A stretch of 64,000 nt of DNA from Ascarosepion bandense. Its lineage: Eukaryota > Mollusca > Cephalopoda > Sepiida > Sepiidae. Positions 1-10,939 of the stretch are shown in pieces; position 1 is the stretch's first letter; each line of letters begins with the position of its first letter. The DNA lies in contig JBBBDQ010000191.1 of assembly GCA_037127315.1 (NCBI GenBank), positions 16,229,001 to 16,293,000 on the forward strand, read 5' to 3'. The translations under genes and the position numbers were made by a program. The notes below the pieces were generated by a model. That model was not told the origin of the DNA. It searched no databases and worked only from the letters and a program-made list of their open reading frames with translations.

Positions 1-617
1 TTTTTTCGCGTAAGTGAGAGTAAAGAAACTGACTTGAATTCAAATTGTCCAAACACAAATGTGTCTGAACAGGCCTCTGCAACAAGGATTGGCTACTAAA
101 CGGCATCCACAGATAGGAGTGGGAAGACATTTTAAAATGCACTAATACTCTGAGAAGCCAACTGGTTGAAAGGAAGGGGGCGAGTTATGCATAAACCTGC
201 GTCTTTCTTTATTTTACTGATACACAGTTTTCAATCACAACCACTAAACATGGAAGTCAGCAAAATAAAAAAACACAAACAATACTGTCTCTGGCAACAT
301 TCGACACCACTAGGCTACCAGTGTTGATGTTCCTAAAAGTCCGTGTTTAACGACTAGTATTCTGGGGATGACGATAAACTAAATCCAGCAGCAAGGCCTC
401 TAATCGGGAGATATGAGGCACTGAGGAGTGTGGAACTACCTTTAATTGCAGTTGTTCCAAGATCCATCCTAATTCGGAGAGGTAGTACCTGTTAGGGTCC
501 CAGCTCTGGGCAAAAAGAGAACTACCAAGCAAACACAAAATACAAGGAAAGTATAAAAATACATTTTTATACTAAAAATACCAGCAATACATTTTCAAAT
601 AAAAAGATTACCGACAA
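1..617. other. No gene seen
   Basis: AT-rich sequence with only short chance reading frames on both strands. I see no similarity to a protein family, RNA gene or repeat found elsewhere in the window. Confidence 0.5.
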
Positions 618-868
618 TCAGTCAGTTAAGTGCCATACGTGATACACGCTTGGGCGCTCATGTCTCGAAAGAGACATGACTGACTGAGCAGAAAATTATC
701 TCGCAGTAGGTTGCCATTGCTTTCTGCGGTAGACTGGTTGCCAGCCAAGTCTATAGAACCCAATCTGTCCTATTATTTAACCCATAGCTTGAGGGAAGAG
801 ACGGATTAATACCTTTCTCAAGGGTATTTGTGCGTAAGTAAATGCAAAGAATATCTACTGCATCACCA
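618..868 (-). repeat. tRNA-derived SINE, family A, head damaged
   Basis: Member of the commonest SINE here (called family A in this annotation). In the forward orientation a copy begins with a tRNA-like head carrying an A box (TGGATATCGGCTCGGAACG) and a B box (GTTCGAATTCC), and ends in TGGCACTTAACTGACTGAC. This copy is inverted. It starts with the tail GTCAGTTAAGTGCCATACG and keeps the conserved body (GCAGTAGGTTGCCATTGC), but most of the head with the B box is deleted, leaving only a remnant of the A-box side. It is a dead retroposon, not a tRNA gene. Confidence 0.8.
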
Positions 869-1337
869 ATACATAATAAAATAATACAATACCTATCCAA
901 CATGAAATAACTCTTTCATGACATTAGTCTACATAATATCCTACGATTTTTTTAATGAACTCAAACTGTATTCCAAAATATAATTTCAACAAGACTACAA
1001 CATAAAACACACACATCACCATCACCCCCTCTAGTAATGATGTCCATATAAACATGTATATTCACTAAAGCTGAGTATCATTTACCATGTATTCAATTGT
1101 GAAAACAAAATAACGAATATCATGTTTTTATTACTGCAAAGTTTCGAAGAAAATTAAAGTTTTGCATTAAAATGATCAATATGCCGTTAAACAAATTAAA
1201 TCAAATCATGCCTTATTGATTGTGGTAATAAAATAAGCACATAGTATCTCCCCTCTCGCTGGTAACCATCCATGACAATAAAATAAACGTTTTTCTCTAC
1301 TAAAGCTGAAGTAGTAAAATAAACCTTCATAAGTTTA
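869..1337. other. No gene seen
   Basis: AT-rich spacer without a recognisable gene or repeat. Confidence 0.5.
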
Positions 1338-1339
1338 CT

Positions 1340-1698
1340 TTGTGGTTCTACAGAAGGATGTTGCGGATATCGTGGACTGAGCATGTGAGCAATGACGAGG
1401 TATTGGAAAGAATGGAAACGAAAAGGAAATTAATATTGAGCATCAGGAAGAGAGAACTAAAGTTCCTGGGACATGCAATGAGGAAGGATGGCTTGGAGAA
1501 CCTGATACTAACAGGCCAGATAGAGGGAAAAAGAGACAGATGAAAGCAGTGGATAACATATTTGAAGGGCCTGAGCAGGTGGATGACAGAACGGGGGTTG
1601 CGAGATGTTACTGGAGAAAGCGAGTTAAGAGCCACCAGAGATAGGAAGACGTGGAAGGCCATGATCGCCTACGTCCTGAAAGGACAAGGCACATAGAA
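1340..1698 (+). pseudogene. RTE-like non-LTR retrotransposon, C-terminal fragment
   Basis: The reading frame opens with WFYRRMLRISWTEHVSNDEV and continues through RKRELKFLGHAMRKDGLENL and TGQIEGKRDR. This is the conserved region at the C terminus of RTE-type reverse transcriptases (methionine-arginine-rich 'RRMLRI' and 'LKFLGH' blocks). The first frame stops at the TGA after KRDR, and similarity continues in other frames to ATCGCCTACGTCCTGAAAGG, the shared 3' end seen at about 14.4, 26.2 and 47.6 kb. The endonuclease and catalytic reverse transcriptase domains are missing, so this is a 5'-truncated, inactive copy. There is no promoter or host gene context. Confidence 0.85.
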
Positions 1699-2476
1699 AA
1701 TTAAGTTTACACTTAGAATTGTTGCTATATTACACTGATAAATATTACATAATAAATTTCTTTTAGTTACGTCGTGACGCTCACCACCAGCCGATGTTCA
1801 TGACATGTACCCCACTTGTCAGATACGCAGCTGCGTACTGGCTCTTGTATTTGGTATACAATAGTACATTCGTCTCATTTCGCGTCTTCCACTGGTTAGC
1901 GAGCTAGACTTACATACCTCGGCTTGTGCGATCGTTCTTCATTGAGTGGTTTTATAAATGTAGTCTTATGCCAAAGAGAGATTATCCACCAAATATCTAA
2001 TTACGTATTTCCGGTGTGAGTAAAACTTTTCCCTCTGAATATCTAATGCCTACATTACCGCAAATCTTGCTTTACTGTACGAAGATTCATTACAAGTTCT
2101 AACCGGCTTTCCACATTATATTATTATATTAATACATTCTATTCAGAAAGAAGAACAAATTCATTTTTCGGTTAAGCTTTAAACAAGATTAGCGTTTAAT
2201 CACAGATAAATTTATATTGTGTGTATTTATTTATTTTTTAACTTTCTTCATAAACACGACCATAACATTAATGCCGTCATTATCAACATATTTCCGCTGA
2301 CATTTGTAAGCCAAAAATAGAACAATGGGAATTTCCCAGAAACATAAATAGCATCGCTAAAAAGCGGATATTAATGTTCCGAGGGTAAAATGAAGATAAT
2401 GGGCGATTTTTACAAAAAAGGGACGTTATAAAACTGTTGTCATTTGGGGTATTAAGAGATAAAGTAGCATTTTGGT
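1699..2476. other. No gene seen
   Basis: AT-rich unique-looking DNA between an RTE fragment and a SINE. No supported gene. Confidence 0.5.
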
Positions 2477-2772
2477 GTCAGTTAGTTAAGTGCCATACAT
2501 AATACACGCTTGAGCGCTCATGTCTCGAAAGAGACATGACTGACTGGGCAGAAGATTTTCTCGCAGTAGGTTGCCATTACTTTCTGCGGAAGACCGGTTG
2601 TCAACCAAGGCTATAGAATCCAATCTGTTCTTCTATTTAACCCATAGCTGGAGGAAGAAACGACGGATTAATACCTTTACCAAGTGTATTTGCGCTTAAG
2701 CGAATGCAACTGGAATTCGAACTCTGCACTCCGATTTCTCTTTCCGAGCCGATACCCACTGCACCACAGTGG
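2477..2772 (-). repeat. tRNA-derived SINE, family A, near full length
   Basis: Inverted copy running from the tail GTCAGTTAGTTAAGTGCCAT to the head CCGATACCCACTGCACCAC. The B-box complement GGAATTCGAACTC and the A-box complement are present but mutated. Slight divergence throughout suggests an older insertion. I found no clear TSD. Confidence 0.85.
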
Positions 2773-2859
2773 TGTAGAAATGGTAAAAGCTATTTTGAAG
2801 CAATAGAAGATAAGTATGTTGTGTAAACCTTGTTAATTCCTAGTGGACTATACAGTCAC

Positions 2860-3140
2860 ACCCTCCCACGCTAGGTATTCATGGTGTGGTTTTCTTAGCA
2901 TATGTGTTTTACGGGGTGGAGTTAATAGCCCATAACCAACCGGTTTTAAATTCGGAGTTGTCCTTCTCTTGACTTTGCTGCTGACCAAAGCTAAAAAGCA
3001 CAGTTTATTCTGCTATTTAATCCATATCGCTAGAGCGAAGATATCTAGTTGTGCCTTTTTATAAGTGTATTGGGCAGGAATTTGAACACTGTTGGCCGAT
3101 TTTGCAGAACTACCAGAATTCTGTGGAGCGTCTTAATCGC
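2860..3140 (-). repeat. Diverged SINE-like repeat
   Basis: Has parts in the same order as inverted family A (CTGACCAAAGCTA, CTATTTAATCCATA, GGAATTTGAACACTG) but with low overall identity. It is probably an old relative or a second family with a similar body. Confidence 0.35.
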
Positions 3141-3280
3141 TAAAGGTGTCATGCCTTTAAAAAGTACACAAAAAGTACATAATTTTCACAATGCCGAAAT
3201 TTAGAACAATATTTTGTTAAAAATATTTACCAAAATCATTGCGTAGTTACTTTTCTAGCGTTAAAAGTCATATTTACTTA

Positions 3281-3775
3281 TCTAAACTTATTTATAAATG
3301 GAACTGTGTCTGTGTGTGTCCGTTACCTATAGACTCAGAAACGGTATAACCGATTTTCTTGAAAATTTACAAAGTTGTACTCTAAGCGTCTGCGAGTATT
3401 CTTAGCTAGGTTTGTGTCGCAGTACCCCGATGAATATCGAAAACCGATAATCGAAAAAATCGGGTTATAGAAGGAGTGGTCCGATTTTAATCAAATTTGA
3501 TATACTCATAGACAAAGACATAAGAAACGATATTTAGAAGTTTCAAAGTTGCAGTTCTTACAATAGTGCAGAAAATCGATAATATATATAAATGCATATA
3601 TATAAGGCAAGATGTTTGCGTGTGTGTCTGTATGTCCTTTATACAAATCCACAATTTTTATCCGACTCTCACCAAACTTCACACAAATATTCTTTAGGCT
3701 GAGTCTGAGCTCCAGGACCATGGATTAGTTTTAAAGCTTTCACTACACCCGAGTAACGCCGGGTTATACTGCTAA
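3281..3775 (+). mobile_element. Non-autonomous Helitron, short form
   Basis: Begins TCTAAACTTATTTATAAATGG and ends ...GAGTAACGCCGGGTTATACTGCTAA, lying between A and T with no TSD. These are Helitron rules: 5' TC, 3' CTRR, a short GC-rich hairpin (here CCCG...CGGG) about 10 bases before the end. The body contains the family-typical block CCGATTTTCTTGAAAATTTAC, a (TA)-rich stretch and CACCCGAG near the 3' end. No Rep/helicase is encoded. Eight further copies occur in the window. Confidence 0.8.
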
Positions 3776-3854
3776 TACTTCATATAATTAAGCCCGCAAA
3801 GAGAATACTAGTAAAAGGTCACTGGGTAGAATGAAGAAAACACTAAAAACACAG

Positions 3855-4390
3855 TCACCCGCGCATCTCAGCGTAGGTAATGATCAGTGAAATTAGTCTG
3901 GTTGACCATTATTATTGAGTATTGTTTTATCCTCACCAAGTGCCACATACATGCGGTGTTGTGCTAAAGCTAAGCAAAATCTTTTACGTGGACAGGCATC
4001 ACAGCGTAGGGTAATGGTTAACAAAACTAATCTGATTGACCTTTCCTCCTGATTAGTGAATTCGGTCTACACTGGGTGCTCCATACTTGCAACCTTGTGT
4101 CGAATCTAAGCAAAAACTTTGAAGTGGATAGGCATCACTGCATAGGGTAATGGTTGACAATATTAATCTGATTAACCTTTCCTTTTGATTAGTGAATTCG
4201 GTCTCCACTGGGTGCCCTATACTTGCAACCTTGTGTCGAATCTAAGCAAAACCTTTCAAATGGATAGGTACCTTTTCGTGGAGTAATGGTTATTTTCTTT
4301 GGTCTGGTTACCCATTACTTCTGAATATTGAGTTTGATACTAAGCAACAGATATTTGTGGCCTTGTACCCTAATCAAGCTATAGTGAATT
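3855..4390 (+). repeat. Tandem 136-bp tRNA-like repeat (SINE family B), about 4 units
   Basis: GGCATCAC / GGTACC landmarks recur at about 3995, 4131 and 4267, a 136-bp period, with a diverged unit before them. Each unit reads GTAATGGTTAACA..., GGGTGCTCCATACTTGCAACC, TTGTGTCGAATCTAAGC. The same unit occurs inverted near 19.4-19.7 kb, and a short form with TSD lies at 46.8 kb. Two central units are much closer to each other than to the edges. Confidence 0.7.
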
Positions 4391-4894
4391 AAACTTTGCC
4401 CATGTAAAGTGTTTCAAACCCTTGTCAGCCCCCAAATTCACACGTTAACACTGTTTCATTTTAACACTTACTGCCCATCTTAGAGAATTAATATTTGATC
4501 AGTTTTAAAAATATATGTCCATGATATCACGGGTTGCATAAACTGTAAAGAAATGAAAAACAATAAAAGAGAGCGTAAGTGCGGAAATAATCCGTGTGTT
4601 AACCTCACGAGTTACGAGAGAAATCGAGAAGAGAACAGATGGAATAAATGTCACTGGTAATAGCACTCGGCATTAGTAAAAAGCAATTAATCTCCAAACA
4701 TCCTGGATATTTACGCTTGACTCATTTGACTCTACTTCTTTTAATCGCGACTATTGTAACTAATACTACTGTCTTACTCATATGTTCAGCATCCCAAATC
4801 ATTGTGACTACGCAGTTGCGATTAATTCTGGTATTATTTATTGTCTCATTATATAGTCAAGCCATGTCGCTTTCGATTTATAACTGAGTTGGAT
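4391..4894. other. No gene seen
   Basis: AT-rich spacer. A 79-codon frame at about 4648-4887 is leucine/isoleucine rich but has no recognisable family and no splice or promoter context; I treat it as chance. Confidence 0.5.
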
Positions 4895-5095
4895 TTTTCC
4901 GCAGTAGACAGCCCTATGCTTCTGCGGTAGAATGGTTGCCAACCAAGGCTATAAAGATCAGTCTGTCCTAATATTCATGCCACAGCTGGATGGAAATGGT
5001 AGAGATCAATTCATACCGTTCTCAACGGCATTTGAACGTGAGTATAACGAACACGACTGGAATTCGAACTCAAATCTCGGATTTTTCATTCCGAT
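4895..5095 (-). repeat. SINE family A, partial
   Basis: Inverted body and head (TCTGCGGTAGAATGGTTGCC through GGAATTCGAACTC). The tail is replaced and the copy is clearly diverged. Confidence 0.7.
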
Positions 5096-5254
5096 TGAAA
5101 ATTCATGAAAAATCAAATAATGAAAAAAAAAAGTGGCGATTTTTCACTTTTTAATTCTGGACAATGCCTGTTGTAGAATTATGAATATGTTGTGATTTTG
5201 ATTCTAACTGAGTGTTCCAAGCTAGGTTTCTTATTCATTTATGTGCTGTGTTTC

Positions 5255-5910
5255 TTCATGACGTAAGCGATTATGGCGCTTCACAACTTCTTAAAATTCG
5301 TATTGTTTATCTTCTGACCATCGTTCTCACTCCTCCTTCATTTATTTATCCAAGCCCATCACTCAGGTAAGCTACTCGCAGTTTCCGTCTGTCTCTCTTA
5401 TCGTCAGTATGTCCTGTAAGCGTTAAATTCTCCAAGCATTCTTACCTCATTTGCATTCTAGATTTTCTTCAACTATATCTAATTCTATGTAGTGACTTTT
5501 CCAAATTTCCTTAGAACTTCTTAAATGTTTATTGGCGATCATGGCTCTCCTCAACTTCCTATCCCTTGTAACTTTGTCTTTTTTCATTCTTCCAATTCTC
5601 TGTTCTGCTATCCATTTCCATAATCTTGTTAAAAATTTGCTCACTGTTTCTGTCAGTCTTCAGTGTGTCATGTGAGCGTTAATTTCTCCTAATTGTCTTT
5701 TCTCTTTTTATGTTTTATATCTTTCAACCTTTTCCGATTTTAAGCAAAAGTGTTTGTTTTACTTCCATTTTCTTTAAAAACTTTTTCGTTCTCATGTTCC
5801 GTTCATCATATTTCTCAGGAAGTAAACTGACCAGCATTCACTGCCATACAGGAGGATTGATATCACTTAGCAGTTCTTTGTTTCTAACGAAAGTTAAACT
5901 TAATGAATAA
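5255..5910 (-). pseudogene. RTE-like 3' relic, antisense, several pieces
   Basis: The plus strand reads as the complement of the RTE 3' region: CGTAAGCGATTATGGCGCTTC, then GCGATCATGGCTCTCCTCAAC, then pieces matching the FLGH and RRMLR blocks, then CAGTTCTTTGTTTCTAACG. At least two overlapping copies of the same end appear in succession. All frames are broken. This is a strongly decayed element or a duplicated end. Confidence 0.6.
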
Positions 5911-6079
5911 CAGTATCTGCTCTTACGGTCAAACCAGATTGCATGTATCGTTACTCGTTTGATCTCCATCGTTAAGCAGTATCAAAACTGATTACTATTA
6001 GCTGAATAACCTCAAAGAAGCATGCGGTACCGGAAGTGACGTGTCTTCTGATTCCAGATTAGTCTTAGTTTAGTAAATA

Positions 6080-6385
6080 AAGGTGACAACCTATCAACTC
6101 GGAATGAGAAGTTGGAGAGCCGAGTTCAAATTCCAGTTGAATTCGTTGCATTCACTTACACAAATATCATTGGGAAAGATATTAATCCATCTCGTCTCCC
6201 TCCATCTATGGCTTGAATAACAGGACAGATTGTGTTCTCTAGCTTTGGTTAGCAACCAGACTACCGCAGAAGTAAATGGCAACCAGTCTACTGCATAAAG
6301 AAAGGCGGAAACATTTTTTTGCCTAGTCAGTCATGTCCCGAAAGAGACATGATCGCCCAAGCGTGTATCACGTTCGTACTCTGCT
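6080..6385 (+). repeat. SINE family A, diverged
   Basis: Forward copy with A-box-like TCAACTCGGAATG, B-box-like GAGTTCAAATTCCAG and tail region CATGATCGCCCAAGCGTGTA. An extra partial repeat of the 'AACCAG...CTACCGCAG' block lies inside. It abuts the mariner fragment. Confidence 0.75.
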
Positions 6386-6394
6386 CTAGGAAAA

Positions 6395-6505
6395 GAGATT
6401 TGACTCCAATGAAGAAGTGATATCAGAAACTGAGGCGTATTTTGAGGCCAAAGATAAATCTTTCTACAAAAAAGCATCGAATTGTTAGAGAAGAGTTGAA
6501 ACAGT
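6395..6505 (+). pseudogene. mariner transposase, C-terminal fragment
   Basis: Translates as FDSNEEVISETEAYFEAKDK followed by SFYKK, closely resembling the mariner C-terminal stretch after the catalytic domain (SNEEVI-ETEAYFEAKDKS-Y). A small frame change follows, then LLEK. The DD34D catalytic core is absent. A mariner N-terminal part follows in the opposite orientation, so this is a rearranged relic. Confidence 0.75.
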
Positions 6506-6865
6506 TGAAAACAACGCTCTGAATCGTCGACGTGTTTTTGTTTTTGATTGACTGTGAGCAAAAGCGGCACCCACATTGAATGCAGCTTTCTCATTGAGAA
6601 ATGTTTATGCAAAATGGCGAATACATTGCATTCTGGTATGTTTAGCACCTTTGTTATCTCATGTAACTTCAATTTACGATTGGCTAAAACGAGCTTGTAG
6701 ATTTTTTTTTTTTTTGTGTTTTCCGAGACAAATGCCGATATTGGGCGACCTAAGCGTTCAGCATCATTTGTGTCTGTATGACTGCATTTAAAGCCACCTT
6801 ACCTTGTTTCCGACGGAGCAGAGAGTGCGAATAACACTTATCAAGCCATTGCTTTGCTCGAACAG
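6490..6865 (-). pseudogene. mariner transposase, N-terminal fragment
   Basis: The minus strand reads ANRKLKLHEITKVLNIPECN, then VFAILHKHFSMRKLHSMWVP, then LLTVNQKQKHV. This corresponds to the helix-turn-helix and WVPRLLT linker region of mariner transposases (consensus block MRKLxARWVPxLLT). The upstream part contains stops and an A-run frameshift. The first catalytic aspartate region is not readable. It meets the C-terminal fragment of the other strand tail to tail, which needs at least an inversion or two independent insertions. Confidence 0.75.
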
Positions 6866-7472
6866 TATTTTTTCCATCAGAAAGCAATGCTTTATCAACA
6901 CAGGAAATTCAGATTTTTCCATTGTTTTAAAAATTTGCAACAGTAGCTTTACTTAAATAACTTTAATTTGTAAACTAATAATTCGATTGGGGCCGAAATT
7001 TTGTTACGTGTCATTTGATGTTTTGTACTTCAGAAAAGCAGATGGATTTTATTATTAGTGGCGTCATCTCTATGTCAGGCCCGGGACTCATTGAGAGATA
7101 TCGTACATTATTCTTGTCTATATAGATTCTGTTGGGGGGAGAGAGACAGAGAGAGACAGACAGACAGACAGACGGAGAGAGAGAGAGAGAGAAAGATGTG
7201 TTACTTTATTCTTCTCTACATAGATTCTGTTGGATATATATATATATATATAAACGGAAGGAAAAATGGTTTTAAAAAAAGAAAGAGCTTAGTACATGAA
7301 CGTCAATCAAAAGTGTTCGGACCGAGATCAACACGAAGCCCCCCCCCCCCCCAAAAAAAAATCCCCATACGCGTAATCATTTAACAAAAAGCGCTGAATA
7401 CAGAGGTAGAGCGAAATAAATAGATAACACCTAATGAGCCAGACCAACCTACCTAGGTTTCTGTCTGCGGAT

Positions 7473-7509
<37 letters not shown>

Positions 7510-8137
7510 TATAGAGAGAGAGAGAGAGAGAGAGAGACTTTCCTGTGTTATTTTGTCATAAACTTGATTTTCACCAATGCCAAAAGAGACAAAGTTAGGA
7601 TTGCTAAACGTACGTAATTTTCTGTTTAGGTTTCCCAAAAATCAATCTGTAAAAAATTTTCTTAAATTCTCTGAAAACATACAAAATTAATTATCACTAC
7701 CGTTTCAAGGTTACGTACTACTAAAGTTTGTCGGGTGGGATGCAGGTTGGGAAAGTTCTTTATTTTTTTGTAATAGGTTAAATATGGTAAGTCTAATTGA
7801 GCGTCTTCTTGGAACTTTTTTGTCGTACTTTATTCTGTGTGGAGCTGTAATGTAAACAGTGCAACAAATACAGAAAAAAAAAGGACAGTTTTCCATTATC
7901 TCATCATATTGTTAAATATAACAGACAATGAATGTCTATTCTGTTTAATAATCAGCCGTTCTAAACATCGTATTTTGGCTTTAATTTCAGGTAAAAATAA
8001 AGACAAAAATTGTCCAAAATTTGGATATATAGTTTTTATTATGCTGGTTGTATGCTTTCAGTTCACATAAGCCATCTTCAGAGAGGTTACAATTACAAGG
8101 ACGTTAACATCCACTCTCAAAGATGATATTATTCTAT
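6866..8137. other. No gene; simple repeats
   Basis: Contains GA/CAGA-rich repeat (about 7140-7195), (TA)n at about 7230-7251 and 7476-7507, a poly-C/poly-A run at about 7339-7361 and (GA)n after 7510. Reading frames here are products of the repeats. Confidence 0.6.
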
Positions 8138-8660
8138 GTTGACATAAAACATTGCTATGCGACGATAACAGTCACCGAATAGCAGACGCAGTTCGTAAAC
8201 TTGTAATGCGGTTCTATGACATCACTCCGCGTGAGAGACCGAAATATTAACAGAACCATATATCTAAATGCAATGTAATGTGTTGTGACCTGATTGAAAT
8301 GTGATTTAATTAAGTGTGGGTTGTTTTGATTTAATGTAGATGGGCTCCAATATCTGAAGGTTCTTTTTACTGTGTGTATGAGTGAGCATTGTGTTATCGA
8401 CTAAAATCTGTCTAATATTACCTACATGGCTATGTTTTCTAAGAAATGTTGTTTAATTGAACTCTGATCAGAAAGGTGACAGGTAACTCTATGGGAGAGC
8501 ATGGTTGTAGTAAAACCAAGATATGTGGTGGGTTTATTATTAGTACCAGAGATACAATCTCTGAACTGGTATGTAAATTGGTTCACTACATTGGTTTTCT
8601 GTAGAGGATTTAGTTGTGTGGTTGTAGGGTTATTAGAAACTATGAGGTCAATTGTTTTAA
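8138..8660 (-). pseudogene. Penelope-like element, GIY-YIG domain fragment, copy 1
   Basis: The minus strand carries QFTYQFRDCISGTNN followed by YLGFTTTMLSHRVTCHLSDQ and SSIKQHFLENIA. This resembles the C-terminal GIY-YIG endonuclease of Penelope-like elements: the Y-(I/L)-G core, then a T-T-T-L-x-x-R block with the catalytic-type arginine, then a late HF/H motif. In-frame stops follow. No reverse transcriptase domain is readable next to it. A second copy of the same segment lies directly to the right at an offset of about 542 bp. Confidence 0.6.
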
Positions 8661-9156
8661 ATTAAACAACCACCACTTGTGTTAACATAAAACCTTGCTA
8701 AGCAACAATAACAGTTACTAAATAGCAAACACAGTTCGTAAATTTGTAATGCGGTTCTATGACGTCACACCGTGTGAGAGCTCAAAATGTTAACAGAATC
8801 ATATATTTAAATGCAGTGTAATGTGCTATAACCAGATTTAAACCTGATTTTATTAAGTGTTGGTTGCCTTGATTTAATGTAGATGGCCTCCAATATGTGA
8901 AGTTTCTTTTTACAATGTGGATGTGTGAGTATTATTGTGTTATCGACTAAAATCTGTCCAATATTATCTTCTTGGCTATGTTTTCTAAGAAATGTTGTTT
9001 AATTGAACTCTGATCAGAAAGGTGACAGGTAACTCTATGGGAGAGCATGGTTGTAGTAAAACCAAGATATGTAGTGAGTTTATTATTAGTACCAGAGATA
9101 CAATCTCTGAACTGGTATGTAAATTGACACACTATATTGGTTTTCCGACTTAACAC
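8661..9156 (-). pseudogene. Penelope-like element, GIY-YIG domain fragment, copy 2
   Basis: Second tandem copy of the segment to its left. It has a slightly longer open frame ending IAKKIILDRF. Differences from copy 1 include many substitutions in the 3' half but near identity over the YLGFTTT and HLSDQ part. Tandem partial copies are common for Penelope-like elements. Inactive. Confidence 0.6.
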
Positions 9157-9455
9157 CTTGTAAATTCTTCTTTGAGGTTGGTTAAAGGTGCAAGTCTACT
9201 ATACTAAACCAAGACTTTGGAAGAACTTGAAGATCGAGTACAAGAAGTTGCATTTTTCATACAATAAGAATTCTTGGTGAAATCAGTTGACGCAATTTTT
9301 AGGCAACTCGAGAAGCTGGTAGCGAAATGTGGTGCTCATATCTAACTTTACATAAAACCTCATGCTAAGCCCTTTCCAGAAATATCCATTCCTTCTAAAA
9401 ATGATTGTTAACAAATAAATCATAAGTATTTTAAAATGGGAGGTTACTATATATA

Positions 9456-10253
9456 CAGGATACGATGGGAAAATGTGAGGGTTTCATAATTTAAAATTTT
9501 TTTGTTCTTGATTTTGTCGACTTCATTGTAGAGTAGGGTCAGTTGGACACCATCTTTTAGGAAAAGAGATCTGCTTGACAGAAGCTCCAATACAAATATT
9601 TCAGAGTGTTTGAGAGTTAATCTGAGAACAGTGCAGGTGATTCGGAAAGAGGTGAATGGGTCTAATGGTGATTACGAAGGTACAGCAGCTTGTAAAACTC
9701 ACTCTGATCGTTCTGTAAGAAAAAAAACTCTCAAATTTGTTGGTGAGGGCCTCATACTCAACATGGAGGCCTATTTGAAGTGCCTTGAGGATGTAGTACT
9801 GCCCTGAATCAAGAGGGTGGCTGCTGGAAGACATTATATCTGGCAACAGCACCCTGCAATCATGCCACAAAGGAAAGAGAACCAAGTCATGATTGTCAGA
9901 TAATTTCTGTGACCACATCACCCCTTATATTTGACCACCAAACCCCCCAGAATGTCACGCCCTTGATTATTATGTGTGAGGTGCAGTTGAGCAACAAAGC
10001 TACTTGTAACACCAAAGATGAACTGACGGCATAAACAGGTTGAAACAAGGAGATCGTCCAGAAGAGATGCAGGAGATTCCGAAGTCGTCTGGTGGCCGTG
10101 GTTGAAACGAATGGCGATTTTATTGAATAAATTTACTCTTTAATATTTAAAGTTGTTTTAGTGTAATTTTGATAAATATATCTATTAAAATAAAATGCCC
10201 GTGTTATTTTCATTGTGACGTAATTTAGACGACAATTCATTCATCGCACCCTG
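9456..10253 (+). mobile_element. Tc1/mariner-superfamily element, deleted and decayed
   Basis: Bounded by inverted ends CAGGATACGATGG and CATCGCACCCTG, each next to TA, the target of this superfamily. Inside are LRTVQVIRKEVNGSNGDYEG (helix-turn-helix part) and, after stops, a C-terminal region resembling CHALDYYV-GAVE and RRDAGDSEVV/FRSRL. The middle, including most of the catalytic triad, is missing or broken. The same family recurs at 10.4 and 26.4 kb. Confidence 0.7.
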
Positions 10254-10346
10254 TATATTACACTGTAATTTAATTTATATTATAATACATTGAGCACTTT
10301 TCTTGGATCGTAGAATCGTTTGGATGGTGTGGCTGGTTATTATTAT

Positions 10347-10354
10347 TTGTTATG

Positions 10355-10402
<48 letters not shown>
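10347..10402. repeat. (TA)n microsatellite
   Basis: About 27 TA units, ending exactly where a truncated transposase copy begins. Confidence 0.95.
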
Positions 10403-10407
<5 letters not shown>

Positions 10408-10754
10408 CTGTGACCACATCACCCCTTATATTTGACCACCAAACCCCCCAGAATGTCACGCCCTTGATTATTATGTGTGAGGTGCAGTTGAGCAACAAAG
10501 CTACTTGTAACACCAAAGATGAATGCAATGATCATGGCAGCTATAATCAACTTAAATAAGGAGATCTTCAAGAAGAGATGGAGAAGATTCAGAAGTCGTC
10601 AGGAGGCCGGGTTGAAACCAATGATAAATTTAATAAATAAATTTACTCCAAGTATTTCAAGATATTTTTGTTTAATTTTGGTGAATATATGTGTTAAAAT
10701 GAAATGTCAATATTATTTTCATTTTTTGCGTAATTTAAACGTCATTGTACCCTG
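10401..10754 (+). mobile_element. Tc1/mariner-family 3' fragment
   Basis: Carries only the transposase C-terminal region and right end (...GTACCCTG|TA). The best frame reads MNAMIMAAIINLNKEIFKKR then WRRFRSRQEA, matching the family's C terminus 'AAFTNLNKE...RFRSRLEA'. The first 123 bp are identical to the neighbouring element; the rest has diverged. Confidence 0.7.
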
Positions 10755-10939
10755 TATATGTACATGATGTGGCTAGAGTCTTGTCCAAATAGATTATGTT
10801 CAGTGATGTGGTTAGATTATAGGATGTGTGTTCGGTCGAGAACCTTTCAGCTTACCCCATCTTTCTATCTCTCTCTCTCTTACACACAAATACTTTCATG
10901 CTGATACATATAAAAGTTTCATTTACTTAAATCACATAT

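Noticed and set aside
4648..4887. 79-aa hydrophobic frame
   Set aside because: No family similarity and no promoter or splice evidence; AT-rich DNA easily gives such frames.
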